A DNA stretch of 64,000 nt from Achromobacter pestifer (GCF_013267355.1 NZ_CP053985.1:3162001-3226000); one strand, 5' to 3'. Positions 48,065-59,295 are shown, counted from the first letter of the stretch. Made by a program: numbers and translations. Notes: generated by a model from the letters alone, not told the origin.

Positions 48065-48970
48065 TCAGTCCGGCGCGGGCGTGGGAGCGGTGTTTTGCCG
48101 GCGTGCGGTGGCCGCGCAGCCCGCGGAAGCCACGATGATCCCGCAGATGGCCAGCCATTGCGTCTGCGACAGCTGCTCGTTCAGCACGATCACGCCGGCC
48201 AGCGCGCCCATGGCGGGCTCCATGCTGAGCAGTACGCCGAAGGTCTTCTGCGGCAGGCGCCGCAGCGCCACCATTTCCAGCGAATAGGGCAAGGCGCTGG
48301 ACAGCACGCCTACCGCGATACCGGCCAGGATCAGGGTCGGATCCAGCAGGGCTGCGCCGGCGTGCGCCGCGCCTATGGGCAACGCCACCAGCGTCGCGGC
48401 CGTCAGCCCCAGCGACGTGGCCTGTCCGCCATGCACGTTGCCGGCCATCTTGCCAAAGATGATGTAGAGCGCCCAGCACACCGCCGCGCCCAGCGCAAAG
48501 GCGATGCCGACGGGATCCAGGTCATGCACCGATTGCCCCGTGGGAATCAGCAGCACCAGGCCGGCGATGGCGCAGCCGATCCAGACGAAGTCGATGGCGC
48601 GCCGTGACAGCGCCACCGCCAGGGTCAGCGGTCCGATGAATTCGATGGCGATCGCCACGCCCAGCGGCAGCGTGCGCAAGGCCATGTAGAACAGCAGGTT
48701 CATGCAGGCCAGCGTCACTCCGTACAGCGCGATCTTGGCCGCCGCCTGGCGCGTCAGCGGAAAGCGCCACGGGCGCCAGATCGCCACCAGGATCAGCGCG
48801 CCGATGGCGATGCGGTAGGCGGTCGTGCCCTGGGCGCCGACCATCGGGAAGAGCGACTTGGCGAACGACGTGCCGACGCATAGCGAGGCCATCGCGCCGA
48901 TCAACGACAGGATGGGGAGCAGGGTGGAGGACGAGGCGTTGCGTCCGGTGTTCAGGGTTGCGGCGGTCAT
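48065..48970 (-). CDS. rhtA: RhtA-type EamA exporter of threonine/homoserine
   Basis: A 301-residue inner-membrane exporter with ten hydrophobic segments in two EamA repeats. SFAKSLFPMVGAQGTTAYRIAIGALIL, PLGVAIAIEFIGPLTLAV and SALPYSLEMVALRRLPQKTFGVLLSMEPA follow E. coli RhtA closely. RhtA exports threonine and homoserine. It converges on the glycine-zipper gene and is followed on the same strand, upstream, by a LysE-family gene, giving two amino-acid exporters side by side. Confidence 0.88.
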   Translation of the reverse strand: MTAATLNTGRNASSSTLLPILSLIGAMASLCVGTSFAKSLFPMVGAQGTTAYRIAIGALILVAIWRPWRFPLTRQAAAKIALYGVTLACMNLLFYMALRTLPLGVAIAIEFIGPLTLAVALSRRAIDFVWIGCAIAGLVLLIPTGQSVHDLDPVGIAFALGAAVCWALYIIFGKMAGNVHGGQATSLGLTAATLVALPIGAAHAGAALLDPTLILAGIAVGVLSSALPYSLEMVALRRLPQKTFGVLLSMEPAMGALAGVIVLNEQLSQTQWLAICGIIVASAGCAATARRQNTAPTPAPD

Positions 48971-49013
48971 GGCAATGGCGGAAAGGCGGGATATGTACAG
49001 GACGGCGGACGGT

Positions 49014-49658
49014 TCAGGGCGTCAGACTTGCGGCGGTGGAGTAGAGCACATACAGCGCCAGGCCGAGCATGACGGCGCCAAGCAGGCCCTGCTGCATGCG
49101 CAGGAACCAGGGATTGCGCCCCACCCAGCCGCGGATGCGCGACGCGCCGTAGGCAAAGAAGCTGCCGTAGGGCAGGCTCAAGACCTTCATCGTCACGCCC
49201 AGCACCAGCATCTGGATCCACACCGGCCCATTGTCCGGCGTGGTGAACTGAGGCAGGAAGGCGATCATGAACAGCAGCACCTTGGGATTCAGCAGATTGG
49301 TCGTGAACCCCTGCCAGAACGCGTCGCGCGCGTCCCCGGGGCGCGCGGCCAGCGACACGTCGGCCGAGCGCGCACAGCGGACGATGGCCTTGATGCCCAG
49401 GTAGCCCAGGTACAGGCCGCCCGCCGCCTTGATGCCCATGAACAGCGATGGGAACGCCTGCAGCACCGAGGCCAGGCCCAGCACGACCGCTGGCACCTGG
49501 ATGAATCCGGCGGCGACATTGCCCAGGACGCTGTGGAAGGCGGGCCGGAAACCCTGCGTCATGCCCCGGGACAGGGTCAGCGCCATGTCGGGGCCGGGCG
49601 TGAGCTTGAGCGCCGCGTCGGCGGCGAGAAACAGCAGAAAAAGCTGGAGTGACGGCAT
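49014..49658 (-). CDS. LysE/RhtB-family amino-acid exporter
   Basis: A 214-residue membrane protein with about six segments. The start at 49658 gives MPSLQLFLLFLAADAALKLTPGPDM, the LysE-family opening with its TPGPD motif; an upstream frame adds 55 non-conserved residues. AGGLYLGYLGIKAI and GFTTNLLNPKVLLFMIAFLPQF are also family marks. It should export an amino acid (homoserine, threonine, leucine or lysine type). It diverges from an Lrp/AsnC regulator gene, the usual arrangement for an effector-induced exporter. Confidence 0.9.
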   Translation of the reverse strand: MPSLQLFLLFLAADAALKLTPGPDMALTLSRGMTQGFRPAFHSVLGNVAAGFIQVPAVVLGLASVLQAFPSLFMGIKAAGGLYLGYLGIKAIVRCARSADVSLAARPGDARDAFWQGFTTNLLNPKVLLFMIAFLPQFTTPDNGPVWIQMLVLGVTMKVLSLPYGSFFAYGASRIRGWVGRNPWFLRMQQGLLGAVMLGLALYVLYSTAASLTP

Positions 49659-49849
49659 GATACGGAGGGCGTACGTACCCGCGGCGCGGGCAGAGGGCTC
49701 CCAGTGTAAGCAAGCCGGCTGAATAATTCCTGCATCCAACGAGGCGGAAATGAAGTTTCCCGTCAAAATGGGGCCGGATTCCGGCGCCGCCGGGCTTAGA
49801 ATCTGTCGACGGGCCTGTCCCACCCGCCACCTCCCGTTCCGAGACCCTT

Positions 49850-50311
49850 ATGGAACTAGACGATTTCGACCTCCAGATCCTGCAAAGCATGCAGGAAGAC
49901 AACCAGCGCACCAGCCAGGAAGTCGCGCAGCGCGTGAACCTGTCGCCGGTGTCCTGCCTGCGCCGCATGAAGCGGCTGCGCGAATCCAAGGTGGTGCTGG
50001 GGGACGTTTCCGTGGTCGATCCCGCCGCCGTGGGCCGCGGCATCATGATGGTGGTGCTGGTGACGCTGGAGAGCGAGCGTGCCGACAAGCTCGACCAGTT
50101 CAAGCGCGCCATGCAGTCCGCCCCGGAAATCATGCAGTGCCTGTCGGTGACGGGCGAAGTGGACTTCGTCCTGACCATCACCATGCGCGACATGGCCGAA
50201 TACGAGGCCTTCGCCCAGCGCAACTTCTGGGGCAATCCCAACGTCAAGCGCTTTTCCACGCTGGTCGTGCTGAACCGCGCCAAGTACGGCTTGGCGGTGC
50301 CGGTGGGCTGA
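49850..50311 (+). CDS. Lrp/AsnC-family regulator
   Basis: A 153-residue regulator. The helix-turn-helix (DDFDLQILQSMQEDNQRTSQEVAQRVNLS) leads to the RAM effector domain (VMVVLVTLESERADKLDQF, VTGEVDFVLTI, VKRFSTLVVL). It should bind an amino acid and control the divergent LysE-type exporter across the 191-base gap. No clear palindrome was picked out in that gap. Confidence 0.93.
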   Translation: MELDDFDLQILQSMQEDNQRTSQEVAQRVNLSPVSCLRRMKRLRESKVVLGDVSVVDPAAVGRGIMMVVLVTLESERADKLDQFKRAMQSAPEIMQCLSVTGEVDFVLTITMRDMAEYEAFAQRNFWGNPNVKRFSTLVVLNRAKYGLAVPVG

Positions 50312-50429
50312 TTCTTCCATTTGCTGCCCGCGCCGGAACGCGGCGCGTTTTCGCGACATCCAACCCCATAAGCAGGCAAGGTTCCTGGCCAATCCGGCCG
50401 CGCCTGCATCCATGGTTTCGGGGGATGAG

Positions 50430-50957
50430 ATGAAAGCGATTCAAGCAAGATGGTTCTATGCGCTGGCCTTGGTGAGCTGCGGGGTGTTTGCCCACGGCAA
50501 CGGACCGACGGATCCGCAGATCGCGGCCATAGTCGTGGTCGCCAACCAGGTCGACATCGACGCCGGCAAGCTGGCGCAGGACAGGACCGGCAACAAGGAA
50601 GTGCGCGAGTTCGCCACGCTGATGGTGACCGACCATGCCGCCGTCAACAAGTCGGCCGGCGAACTGGTGCAGAAGCTCAAGGTAACGCCCGAACCGAACC
50701 CGACCAGCGACAGCCTGCAGCAAGGCGGCGACAAGAACCTCGCCGCGCTCAAGGGCATGAGCGGTGCCGCCTTCGATAAGGCGTATGTGGATCACGAGGT
50801 GGCCTATCACGAGGCCGTGATCCAGGCGCTGGACACCACCCTGATTCCGGGCGCGCACAACGCGGAGCTGAAGGCGCTGCTGGTCAAGGTGCGGCCCGCG
50901 TTCATCGCGCACCTGGAACATGCCAAATCCCTGCAAAAGAGGCTCAGCGGTGGCTGA
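50430..50957 (+). CDS. DUF4142 periplasmic protein
   Basis: A 175-residue exported protein. ATG 50430 is preceded by GGGGGATGAG. The signal peptide is RWFYALALVSCGVFAHG. The helical body has DIDAGKLAQDRTGNKEVREFATLMVTDH, VNKSAGEL and YVDHEVAYHEAVIQALD with its H-x-x-x-x-x-E-A pattern, the DUF4142 ferritin-like fold. The His and Glu could bind metal. Its end overlaps the cupredoxin gene by eight bases, and the sigma factor gene follows, so the three form an operon. Confidence 0.9.
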   Translation: MKAIQARWFYALALVSCGVFAHGNGPTDPQIAAIVVVANQVDIDAGKLAQDRTGNKEVREFATLMVTDHAAVNKSAGELVQKLKVTPEPNPTSDSLQQGGDKNLAALKGMSGAAFDKAYVDHEVAYHEAVIQALDTTLIPGAHNAELKALLVKVRPAFIAHLEHAKSLQKRLSGG

Positions 50958-51318
50958 CACGACGACACCCGGGGCGCGCGGGCGGGGATGCTACGCCGCG
51001 CTCTGCGCGGGCCTGCTGCTGGCGGGCGGGCCCGCCACCGCCCAACAGAACCCGCCCGGCACCCAGTTGGCCGAACATGTGGTGACCATCGAAGGGATGC
51101 AGTTCACGCCCGCGACGCTGACCCTCAAGCGGGGCGACAAGGTGACGTGGATCAACAAGGACCTGGTCCCGCATACCGCCACCGCGGTTTCCAAGGCCTT
51201 CGACTCAGGGGTTATCGCAGCCGGCGCCTCCTGGACCTACACTGTGCGGGAGGAGGGCGGCAGCGCCTATGTCTGCCTGTTCCATCCTACGATGCAGGGC
51301 ACCTTGATCGCGCAATGA
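50950..51318 (+). CDS. Small exported cupredoxin
   Basis: A 122-residue blue-copper-type protein. GTG 50950 is the better start: AGAGG sits seven bases upstream and the ATG at 50920 has none. The signal peptide region is CYAALCAGLLLAGGPATAQ. The mature domain has IEGMQFTPATLTLKRGDKVTWINKD and the copper ligands His (LVPHTATA), Cys and His (VCLFHPTM) and Met. It probably carries electrons or binds copper in the periplasm. It overlaps the DUF4142 gene and lies 21 bases before the sigma factor start. Confidence 0.9.
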   Translation: MADTTTPGARGRGCYAALCAGLLLAGGPATAQQNPPGTQLAEHVVTIEGMQFTPATLTLKRGDKVTWINKDLVPHTATAVSKAFDSGVIAAGASWTYTVREEGGSAYVCLFHPTMQGTLIAQ

Positions 51319-51339
51319 CGCATGGCGGAGGTCTGGCTT

Positions 51340-52044
51340 ATGACTGCACTTGCGGCGCTGGCGGCAACGCCGGCCGAGGATGACGACCTGGCGCTCGCGC
51401 ACCGCATCGCGGCGGGCGAGCAGGCCGCATTCGAACTGATGATGCGGCGGCACAACCGGCGGCTCTACCGCCTGGCGCGGGCCACCTTGCGCAACGATGC
51501 CGACGCCGAGGATGCGCTGCAGGAAGCCTATCTGGCGGCTTACCGGCACATGGGCAAGTTTCGCGGCGAATCGACGCTGTTCACCTGGCTGTCGCGGCTG
51601 CTGCTCAACGAATGCTACGGCCGGCTGCGCAAGCACAGCCGCCGCGTAGCGCTGTGCCCCATCGCCGACGACATAGAGAATGAGGTTGATGCGATGACCA
51701 TCCACGACTTCAACCCGCCTTACCACGCCGCCGCCCGCGCCGAACTCAGAGGCCTGTTGGAAGCGCGGCTGGATGCCTTGCCGGTCTCGTTCCGGACCGT
51801 GTTCGTATTGCGCTCGGTCGAGGAACTGTCCGTCGAGGAAACGGCGCATTGCCTGGGCATCCCCGAGGCCACGGTCCGCAGCCGCCATTTTCGGGCCAAT
51901 GCCTTGCTGCGCGAAGCGCTTTCGCGGGATGTAGGGGTGGTGGAGAAGAGCTTGTTCGAGTTCGATGGCGATGATTGCGACAGGGTGGTGGCGAGGACGC
52001 TGGCGCGGTTGGGCGGGAGCGCGCATGTTCCAAAAGATCGGTAA
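51340..52044 (+). CDS. ECF RNA polymerase sigma factor
   Basis: A 234-residue ECF sigma factor. ATG 51340 has GGAGG eight bases upstream, better than ATG 51322. Region 2 is FELMMRRHNRRLYRLARATLRN-DADAEDALQEAYLAAYRHM; region 4 is LPVSFRTVFVLRSVEELSVEETAHCLGIPEATVRSRHFRA. No anti-sigma gene is adjacent; the two secreted proteins upstream may instead be part of its signal or its regulon. A short C-terminal tail follows region 4. The operator arm of the abiE promoter lies inside its last codons. Confidence 0.92.
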   Translation: MTALAALAATPAEDDDLALAHRIAAGEQAAFELMMRRHNRRLYRLARATLRNDADAEDALQEAYLAAYRHMGKFRGESTLFTWLSRLLLNECYGRLRKHSRRVALCPIADDIENEVDAMTIHDFNPPYHAAARAELRGLLEARLDALPVSFRTVFVLRSVEELSVEETAHCLGIPEATVRSRHFRANALLREALSRDVGVVEKSLFEFDGDDCDRVVARTLARLGGSAHVPKDR

Positions 52045-52077
52045 TTATTGACATGTACCTACTTATTGGAACAATAT
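52026..52077 (+). promoter_or_regulatory. AbiE promoter with flanking inverted repeat
   Basis: TTGACA (52048-52053) and CAATAT (52072-52077) are spaced 18 bases. TGTTCCAA (52026-52033) and TTGGAACA (52066-52073) are perfect inverted complements, 32 bases apart, bracketing the -35 and touching the -10. The predicted transcript start is 52083-52084, at the abiEi ATG itself, so the mRNA may be leaderless. AbiEi antitoxins bind inverted repeats and repress their own promoter, which fits. Confidence 0.72.
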
Positions 52078-52083
52078 CGCCGG

Positions 52084-52683
52084 ATGACAAGCGCCACTGA
52101 AAAGCTTCTGGCCTTGGCCCGCGAAGAGGGGCTGATCCGCGCCCGGGACTTGGCCCCGCAAGGTATTGCCCGCGTGACGCTTACCCGTGCCGTGCGCCAG
52201 GGCCAATTGCAGCGCGTAGGCCGGGGACTGTATGGCTTGTCATCGCGCCGGATTTCCGAGCACGCGACATTGGCCGAGACGGCCCGGCGCGTACCCAAGG
52301 GAGTCATTTGCCTGCTGTCGGCGCTCCGCTTTCATGGCCTTACGACTCAGGCGCCGCGCGAAGTGTGGCTTGCCATCGGCAACAAAGCGGCGGCACCGAA
52401 GCTCGACTATCCGCCATTGCGTGTTCTGCGGTTTTCCACAAGTGCGCTGGCCGCAGGGGTAGAGGAGCATGTGGCTGATGGTGTACCCATCCACGTCACG
52501 GGAGTCGCCAAGACCGTGGCAGATTGCTTCAAGTTCCGCAATAAAATTGGCCTGGACGTTGCCCTGGAGGCGTTGCGTGAAGCGTGGCGCGAAAAACGTA
52601 TGACCAGCGATGAAATGTGGCGCTATGCGAAGCTATGCAGGGTGGCCAACGTAATGCGCCCCTATCTTGAAAGTCTGGAATGA
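52084..52683 (+). CDS. abiEi: AbiEi-family antitoxin (type IV) and autorepressor
   Basis: A 199-residue protein. The N-terminal winged helix (KLLALAREEGLIRARDLAPQGIARVTLTRAVRQG, QRVGRGLYGLS) is the AbiEi_4 domain. The C-terminal part has ICLLSALRFHGLTTQAPREVWLAIG and VTGVAKTVADCFKFRNKIGLDVALEALREAW, the AbiEi_1 signature. It should block the AbiEii toxin without forming a stable complex, and repress transcription. ATG 52084 is preferred over 52048 because the promoter and operator occupy the upstream segment. Base composition is less GC-rich than the flanking genes, suggesting transfer. Confidence 0.9.
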   Translation: MTSATEKLLALAREEGLIRARDLAPQGIARVTLTRAVRQGQLQRVGRGLYGLSSRRISEHATLAETARRVPKGVICLLSALRFHGLTTQAPREVWLAIGNKAAAPKLDYPPLRVLRFSTSALAAGVEEHVADGVPIHVTGVAKTVADCFKFRNKIGLDVALEALREAWREKRMTSDEMWRYAKLCRVANVMRPYLESLE

Positions 52684-53531
52684 CTGTCGCTCGCAATATC
52701 GCGGCATCGGTGCGGGCGCGGCTGCTCAACAAGGCGCGCGCGGATAAGCAGAATTTCAACCTATTGCTCACCCGCTATGCGTTGGAGCGCATTCTTTATC
52801 GCCTGAGTATCTCACCCTACCGCGAGCAGTTCTTGTTGAAGGGTTCGTTGCTGTTTGACCTATGGTTCGACATGCCGCACCGTCCGACGCACGATGCCGA
52901 TCTCCTAGGATTCACGCTCGCGGAAGTGCCGCACTTGATGGCCGTGTTTCAAGAGATCAGCGCCATCGCTTGCGAGGACGGAATGACCTTTCCGCCTGAG
53001 TCGGTAAGGGCTGCCGAAATTCGCAAGGAAGCCAACTATGCTGGCATTCGCGTGAATCTGGCTGGATCTCTGGACGGCGCACGATGTCCGGTACAGATTG
53101 ATATAGGCTTTGGAGATGCGGTCGTTCCTGGGCCGGAAGAGGCGCAGTATCCCGTCATCTTCGGCGACATGCCCGCGCCACGCCTGCAGGTTTATCCCCA
53201 GTACACAGTTATCGCAGAAAAACTGGAAGCCATCGTTTCACTGGGCATGGGCAATACACGCATGAAGGATTACTTCGATCTTTGGGTGATGGCGCGGCGC
53301 GCAGAACTCGATGATGGAATGCTCGCGCGCGCAGTGCGCGCGACGTTCGCACGCCGCGAAACGCCGGCTCCGGCAGATTTCCCTTTGGGGTTGGCTGATG
53401 AATTCGTCCAAGACGAAAGAAAGGTGCAACAGTGGGATGCCTTCCTGCGCAAGAATGGGTTGGCGAAAGTGTCGCTGAATGAAGCCGTGGGGGCGATACG
53501 GCCGCTATGGCTGGCAGCAATGAAAAAGTAG
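52680..53531 (+). CDS. abiEii: AbiEii nucleotidyltransferase toxin
   Basis: A 283-residue DNA polymerase beta-like nucleotidyltransferase. The catalytic segment KGSLLFDLWFD ... RPTHDADLLGF has the GS and DxD pattern, VQIDIGFGDAV is the second strand, and AEKLEAIVSLG ... NTRMKDYFDLWV is the conserved Lys-Glu and Lys-Asp-x-x-Asp-Leu region of AbiEii. AbiEii enzymes add nucleotides to tRNA and abort phage infection by stopping growth. Its ATG overlaps the antitoxin stop (ATGA), the normal order. All key residues seem intact, so the pair is probably active. Confidence 0.93.
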   Translation: MTVARNIAASVRARLLNKARADKQNFNLLLTRYALERILYRLSISPYREQFLLKGSLLFDLWFDMPHRPTHDADLLGFTLAEVPHLMAVFQEISAIACEDGMTFPPESVRAAEIRKEANYAGIRVNLAGSLDGARCPVQIDIGFGDAVVPGPEEAQYPVIFGDMPAPRLQVYPQYTVIAEKLEAIVSLGMGNTRMKDYFDLWVMARRAELDDGMLARAVRATFARRETPAPADFPLGLADEFVQDERKVQQWDAFLRKNGLAKVSLNEAVGAIRPLWLAAMKK

Positions 53532-53558
53532 CTTTGGTCTCGCACGGCCGGAGTTGTC

Positions 53559-55952
<2,394 letters not shown>

Positions 55953-56073
55953 CCCTTTCGAGTGCCGGTGTGATCCTTCGTGCGCCTATTATGCCCAGGC
56001 AGGGTGTTTGCGGTGCTACCGCTTGCCGCAGTGGCATCGCTGCGGAGCGGGCCGCAGCGATGACTCATGCCGA

Positions 56074-56469
56074 TCAGCCCTTGGCCGCCGGGGAAGTTGC
56101 AGGTTCCGCCGCCGAGGGCGCATCACCCGTCGGGTTCATCATCGATCCCATCATCTGGCGGCAGCCTTGCATGTCGGGGCCATTGGCGGGCATGGACCTC
56201 ATGTGGTCGGCCATCAAGGCCTGGCGCTCTTCAGGCGTCTGGGCCGCAGCCATTTTCTGGTGCATGCCGTTCATGGCCTGCATGTGCGCCTCCATGTTCT
56301 TCATCATGCCGGCGCCCGGCGCCATCTGCGGTTTCGTGGCCGCTTCGCCCGCCGCAGCCGGCGCGGGATGATGCGTGGCATGGTCGCCGTTCCCGGCCTG
56401 CGCGTGGGCCGCGCCGATCAATCCCAGGCTCAACGCGCACGCGCTGAACAAGGTGGTCAGGGTCTTCAT
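56074..56469 (-). CDS. Met/His-rich exported copper-binding-like protein
   Basis: A 131-residue exported protein. The signal peptide is LTTLFSACALSLGLIGAAHAQ. The mature part is rich in Met and His (DHATHHPAPAAAG, MAPGAGMMKNMEAHMQAMNGMHQKM, MADHMRSMPANGPDM, CRQMMGSMMNP), with one Cys, typical of periplasmic copper or silver chelators. No catalytic motif. It precedes the P1B ATPase on the same strand with 121 bases between, so periplasmic capture coupled to export is likely. A copper-responsive promoter is expected upstream. Confidence 0.82.
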   Translation of the reverse strand: MKTLTTLFSACALSLGLIGAAHAQAGNGDHATHHPAPAAAGEAATKPQMAPGAGMMKNMEAHMQAMNGMHQKMAAAQTPEERQALMADHMRSMPANGPDMQGCRQMMGSMMNPTGDAPSAAEPATSPAAKG

Positions 56470-56548
56470 GAGTCAGCTCCTTTCTGTGGTCTGGAAGTGC
56501 ATGGACTCCAGTGTGGGGGGCTGACGGGGGCGGGGAGGTTACGTGGGG

Positions 56549-56564
56549 ATTACTTTTTTGTAAT
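56549..56564. promoter_or_regulatory. ATTAC-N6-GTAAT palindrome upstream of copper genes
   Basis: ATTAC (56549-56553), six T, and GTAAT (56560-56564) form a palindrome 80 bases before the Met/His-rich gene start. It resembles sites of CopR/CusR-type copper response regulators, whose consensus I recall only loosely. No regulator gene for copper lies in this window. Confidence 0.4.
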
Positions 56565-56676
56565 GTTGGAGGGCGCATCCGAGACGTCAGCCGGCCAACT
56601 CCTATGAGATCCCTGATATGGCGGCGCGTCCGAAACGCGTACACGTATTTCGGACTGATCAGGTGAAGAGCAGCAG

Positions 56677-57444
56677 TCAGCGGTTCTCAGGCCACCGCGT
56701 AAAAATCGCATCCTGCTCCAGCGCCCGCTTGCGCCACGCATTGAGCAATTCAGCTAACGCCTCGTGGGTCAGCCCGTAAGTTTCCCCCAAGCTGGAATTA
56801 CGCCCGACGACATGCCTGTTGAGCCCCGCAGTGCCGCTGCGTTCGACCGCCGCGTCGTCGAAAACAATGAGCTTGGGCACCGCGCGGCTGACGCTGATCA
56901 CGGTGAACTCGCTGGTGTCTTGCCAGCGTATCGTCCTGCCGTTCCACACCTGCCGCGTCTCGAAGCCATCACGGCCCAGGCGCAGGGCGGTATCGTCCTT
57001 GGCGGCGCGCACCAGCAGCTTGACCGCGCCGAGCAGAAAGAACGCGGCGCCCGGCCACAGGATAAATTGCTTGAGCGGCGGCAGCGACTCGTGCAACAGC
57101 ATCCACAGGATCACACCGCCAAAGCCCGCCGACAGCAGAGAGAACACCAGCAGCTTGCCTTTCGCTGCCTTGAGCTCCAGGGGGCCTGGATACCGCACCA
57201 GCATTGTTGCGGCCGAGCGCGAGTCGCGCTGGAGCAGTTGCGGCCATATCTGCAGGACGGCGGTCGCGGCGCAGATGCCGAAGAACAGCGTGACAGGAAT
57301 GCCCGCATCGGCGCCGTCCCGGATCATGCCCGCGCCCAGGAAGACAAACGCCAGGCTGATCGCCAGGCAGGCATAGACGAGCAGGCTCGCGCGCCTTCGG
57401 CCGGGTGGACGCTGCGCAGTGTGGGTGGTGGGCGGCTGTGTCAT
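56677..57444 (-). CDS. STM3941-like membrane protein
   Basis: A 255-residue protein. The start at 57444 (MTQPPTTHTAQRPPG) is chosen because upstream residues overlap the ABC exporter gene. Four hydrophobic segments (about 27-150, for example LLVYACLAISLAFVFLGAG and GKLLVFSLLSAGFGGVILWM) precede a soluble PH-like domain with LRLGRDGFETRQVWNGRTIRW and VISVSRAVPKLIVFDD. This order resembles STM3941-family proteins, of unknown role. A 40-base gap separates it from the upstream ABC gene. Confidence 0.68.
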   Translation of the reverse strand: MTQPPTTHTAQRPPGRRRASLLVYACLAISLAFVFLGAGMIRDGADAGIPVTLFFGICAATAVLQIWPQLLQRDSRSAATMLVRYPGPLELKAAKGKLLVFSLLSAGFGGVILWMLLHESLPPLKQFILWPGAAFFLLGAVKLLVRAAKDDTALRLGRDGFETRQVWNGRTIRWQDTSEFTVISVSRAVPKLIVFDDAAVERSGTAGLNRHVVGRNSSLGETYGLTHEALAELLNAWRKRALEQDAIFTRWPENR

Positions 57445-57484
57445 GGACGCTGAGTGTAGACGCCTGGCCGGCAGAAGTTGTTCA

Positions 57485-59224
57485 TCAAGGCTGATGCCGG
57501 GCCAGCACTTCGTCGCGCGGACCGGCATCGACCACGCGTCCGGCTTCCATCACCACGATGGTGTCGAAGCGGTTGAGCAGGCTGGGCCGGTGCACCGAGG
57601 CCACGATGCAAGCCGTCGGAAAGGCGGCGTACATGCGGTCGAACACCCGGCCTTCGGCTTGCGGGTCGAGCGCGCTGGTGGGTTCGTCCAGCAGCAGCAA
57701 GGAACTGCCGTGCGCGGCCAGCGCCCCGCGTGACAGGGCCAGGCGTTGGCGTTGTCCGCCGGACAGGTTGCTGCCCCGCTCATTCATCGGACTGGCCAGG
57801 CCCTCGGGCATGCGTTGCAGCACTTCGTCGAACACGCCGGTATGCACGGCGGCTTGCAGCGCCGCCGTGTCGGCAGGTTCGCCGAAGGTGAGGTTCTCCT
57901 GCACGCTGGCCTCGAAGACTTCGGCCTCTTGCGGAATCAGCGTGGCCAGCGTGCGCAGTTCGGCCCAGTCCACGGGCTGGCCGTCGCGCAGCAGCTCGCC
58001 TTGTTGCGGCGGGTAGAGTCCGGCGAGCGTGCGCAACAGCGTGCTCTTGCCGCCGCCGCTGGCGCCGATCAGCGCGACGCGAGAGCCGCGCCGCAATACC
58101 AGGTCGACGCCATGCAGGCCGCCGCGTCCTTCATCCGAATAGCGCCAGGTGGCGCCGCGCAACTCCAGAGTCTGCCACGGTGCTTCGGGCTGCACGGCGG
58201 GCACGACGGCATTGGGGTCGCCCGGCGCCTGCCAGATGGGTTCGGCGCTGCTGTAGTCGGTGTGCATGCGCGCGAAGCTTTGGAAGTTGGAGGCGATGGC
58301 GCTGACCACCGACGCGGCCTGCTGGGCGTATTGATAGATCATGAAAATGGTGCCCAGCAATAGCGCCTGCCCTGGCTCGCGGTGCCGCAGCACGTACTCC
58401 ACCACGAGGATCCAGGTGAGGCACATGCCCGCCAGGTCCACCACGCACCACTTGACCTCGTTGATCCACAGGGCGCGGCGCAGCGGTTTCATCACCGCCG
58501 CCAGGCGGCGGCCCAGGATCTTGCGCGAGGCGGCCTGCAGCCGCAGCCCGATCACGGTGCCGGCATTGCTGACGAAGTCGAGCAGCGCCGCGACGTAGCG
58601 GCGTTCCTGGTCGTTTTCGGAATGGGCCAGGCGCATCAGCGCGAGGTCAAAGCGCAATGTGACCAGGGCGATGATCAGGTAGCCGCTCACGGCGATGAGG
58701 CCGCTGACGTGGGACAGCAAGGTCAACGCCACCAGCGGGCCGATGAAATTCAAGGCGCTGTGCAGGTATCCGTACATGCTGCGGGCGAACGTCGACAATG
58801 CGCGGCTGGATTGCAGCACGCGGTGTTGCAGGTCGCCGGAATGCCGGCCGTCGCGCCAGGTCAGCGGGGCCGCGGCGATGCGGGCATAGAGATCGTCGGC
58901 CTGCCGTTCGCGGACATGCACGCCCACGTTGCCTTCCAGGACGCGTCCCGGTCCGTGAAACACCCAGGACATCATGTAGCTGCCGACCAGGAACAGGATC
59001 CACAGGCCGGCCGTGGGCATGTCGTTCTGCTGCAAGGCATTGATGGCGTGGGAGGCCAGCCAGGGCAGGGTCAGCTTGACCAGTTGCGCGCCCGACAGCA
59101 GCGCGATGGCGCCCATCAGCTGCCGCCGCGCGCCGTCGGCATAGTGCCAGAGCGCGCGGTACAGCACGAGCGCCGCGCGGCCCATGCCGATGGAGGAAGA
59201 GGGGGAAGAAGAATCAGGCTTCAT
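57485..59224 (-). CDS. ABC exporter (fused membrane and ATPase domains)
   Basis: A 579-residue half-transporter. Six membrane segments (about 20-320; for example QLMGAIALLSGAQLVKLTLPWLAS) precede an ATPase with Walker A GASGGGKSTLLRTLAG, signature NLSGGQRQRLALSRGAL and Walker B LLLLDEPTSALDP. Switch His is in VASVHRPSLL. It should work as a homodimer exporting a lipid, peptide or drug; substrate unknown. RLQAASRKILGRR in the membrane domain is a cytoplasmic coupling loop. Downstream lies the STM3941-like gene. Confidence 0.9.
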   Translation of the reverse strand: MKPDSSSPSSSIGMGRAALVLYRALWHYADGARRQLMGAIALLSGAQLVKLTLPWLASHAINALQQNDMPTAGLWILFLVGSYMMSWVFHGPGRVLEGNVGVHVRERQADDLYARIAAAPLTWRDGRHSGDLQHRVLQSSRALSTFARSMYGYLHSALNFIGPLVALTLLSHVSGLIAVSGYLIIALVTLRFDLALMRLAHSENDQERRYVAALLDFVSNAGTVIGLRLQAASRKILGRRLAAVMKPLRRALWINEVKWCVVDLAGMCLTWILVVEYVLRHREPGQALLLGTIFMIYQYAQQAASVVSAIASNFQSFARMHTDYSSAEPIWQAPGDPNAVVPAVQPEAPWQTLELRGATWRYSDEGRGGLHGVDLVLRRGSRVALIGASGGGKSTLLRTLAGLYPPQQGELLRDGQPVDWAELRTLATLIPQEAEVFEASVQENLTFGEPADTAALQAAVHTGVFDEVLQRMPEGLASPMNERGSNLSGGQRQRLALSRGALAAHGSSLLLLDEPTSALDPQAEGRVFDRMYAAFPTACIVASVHRPSLLNRFDTIVVMEAGRVVDAGPRDEVLARHQP

Positions 59225-59295
59225 CGCGTGGAGGGGAAGTCAGGAGTGGCGCGGCATGACTATGCTATCCGACAAACGCCGCCGCGCTCCAAAGC

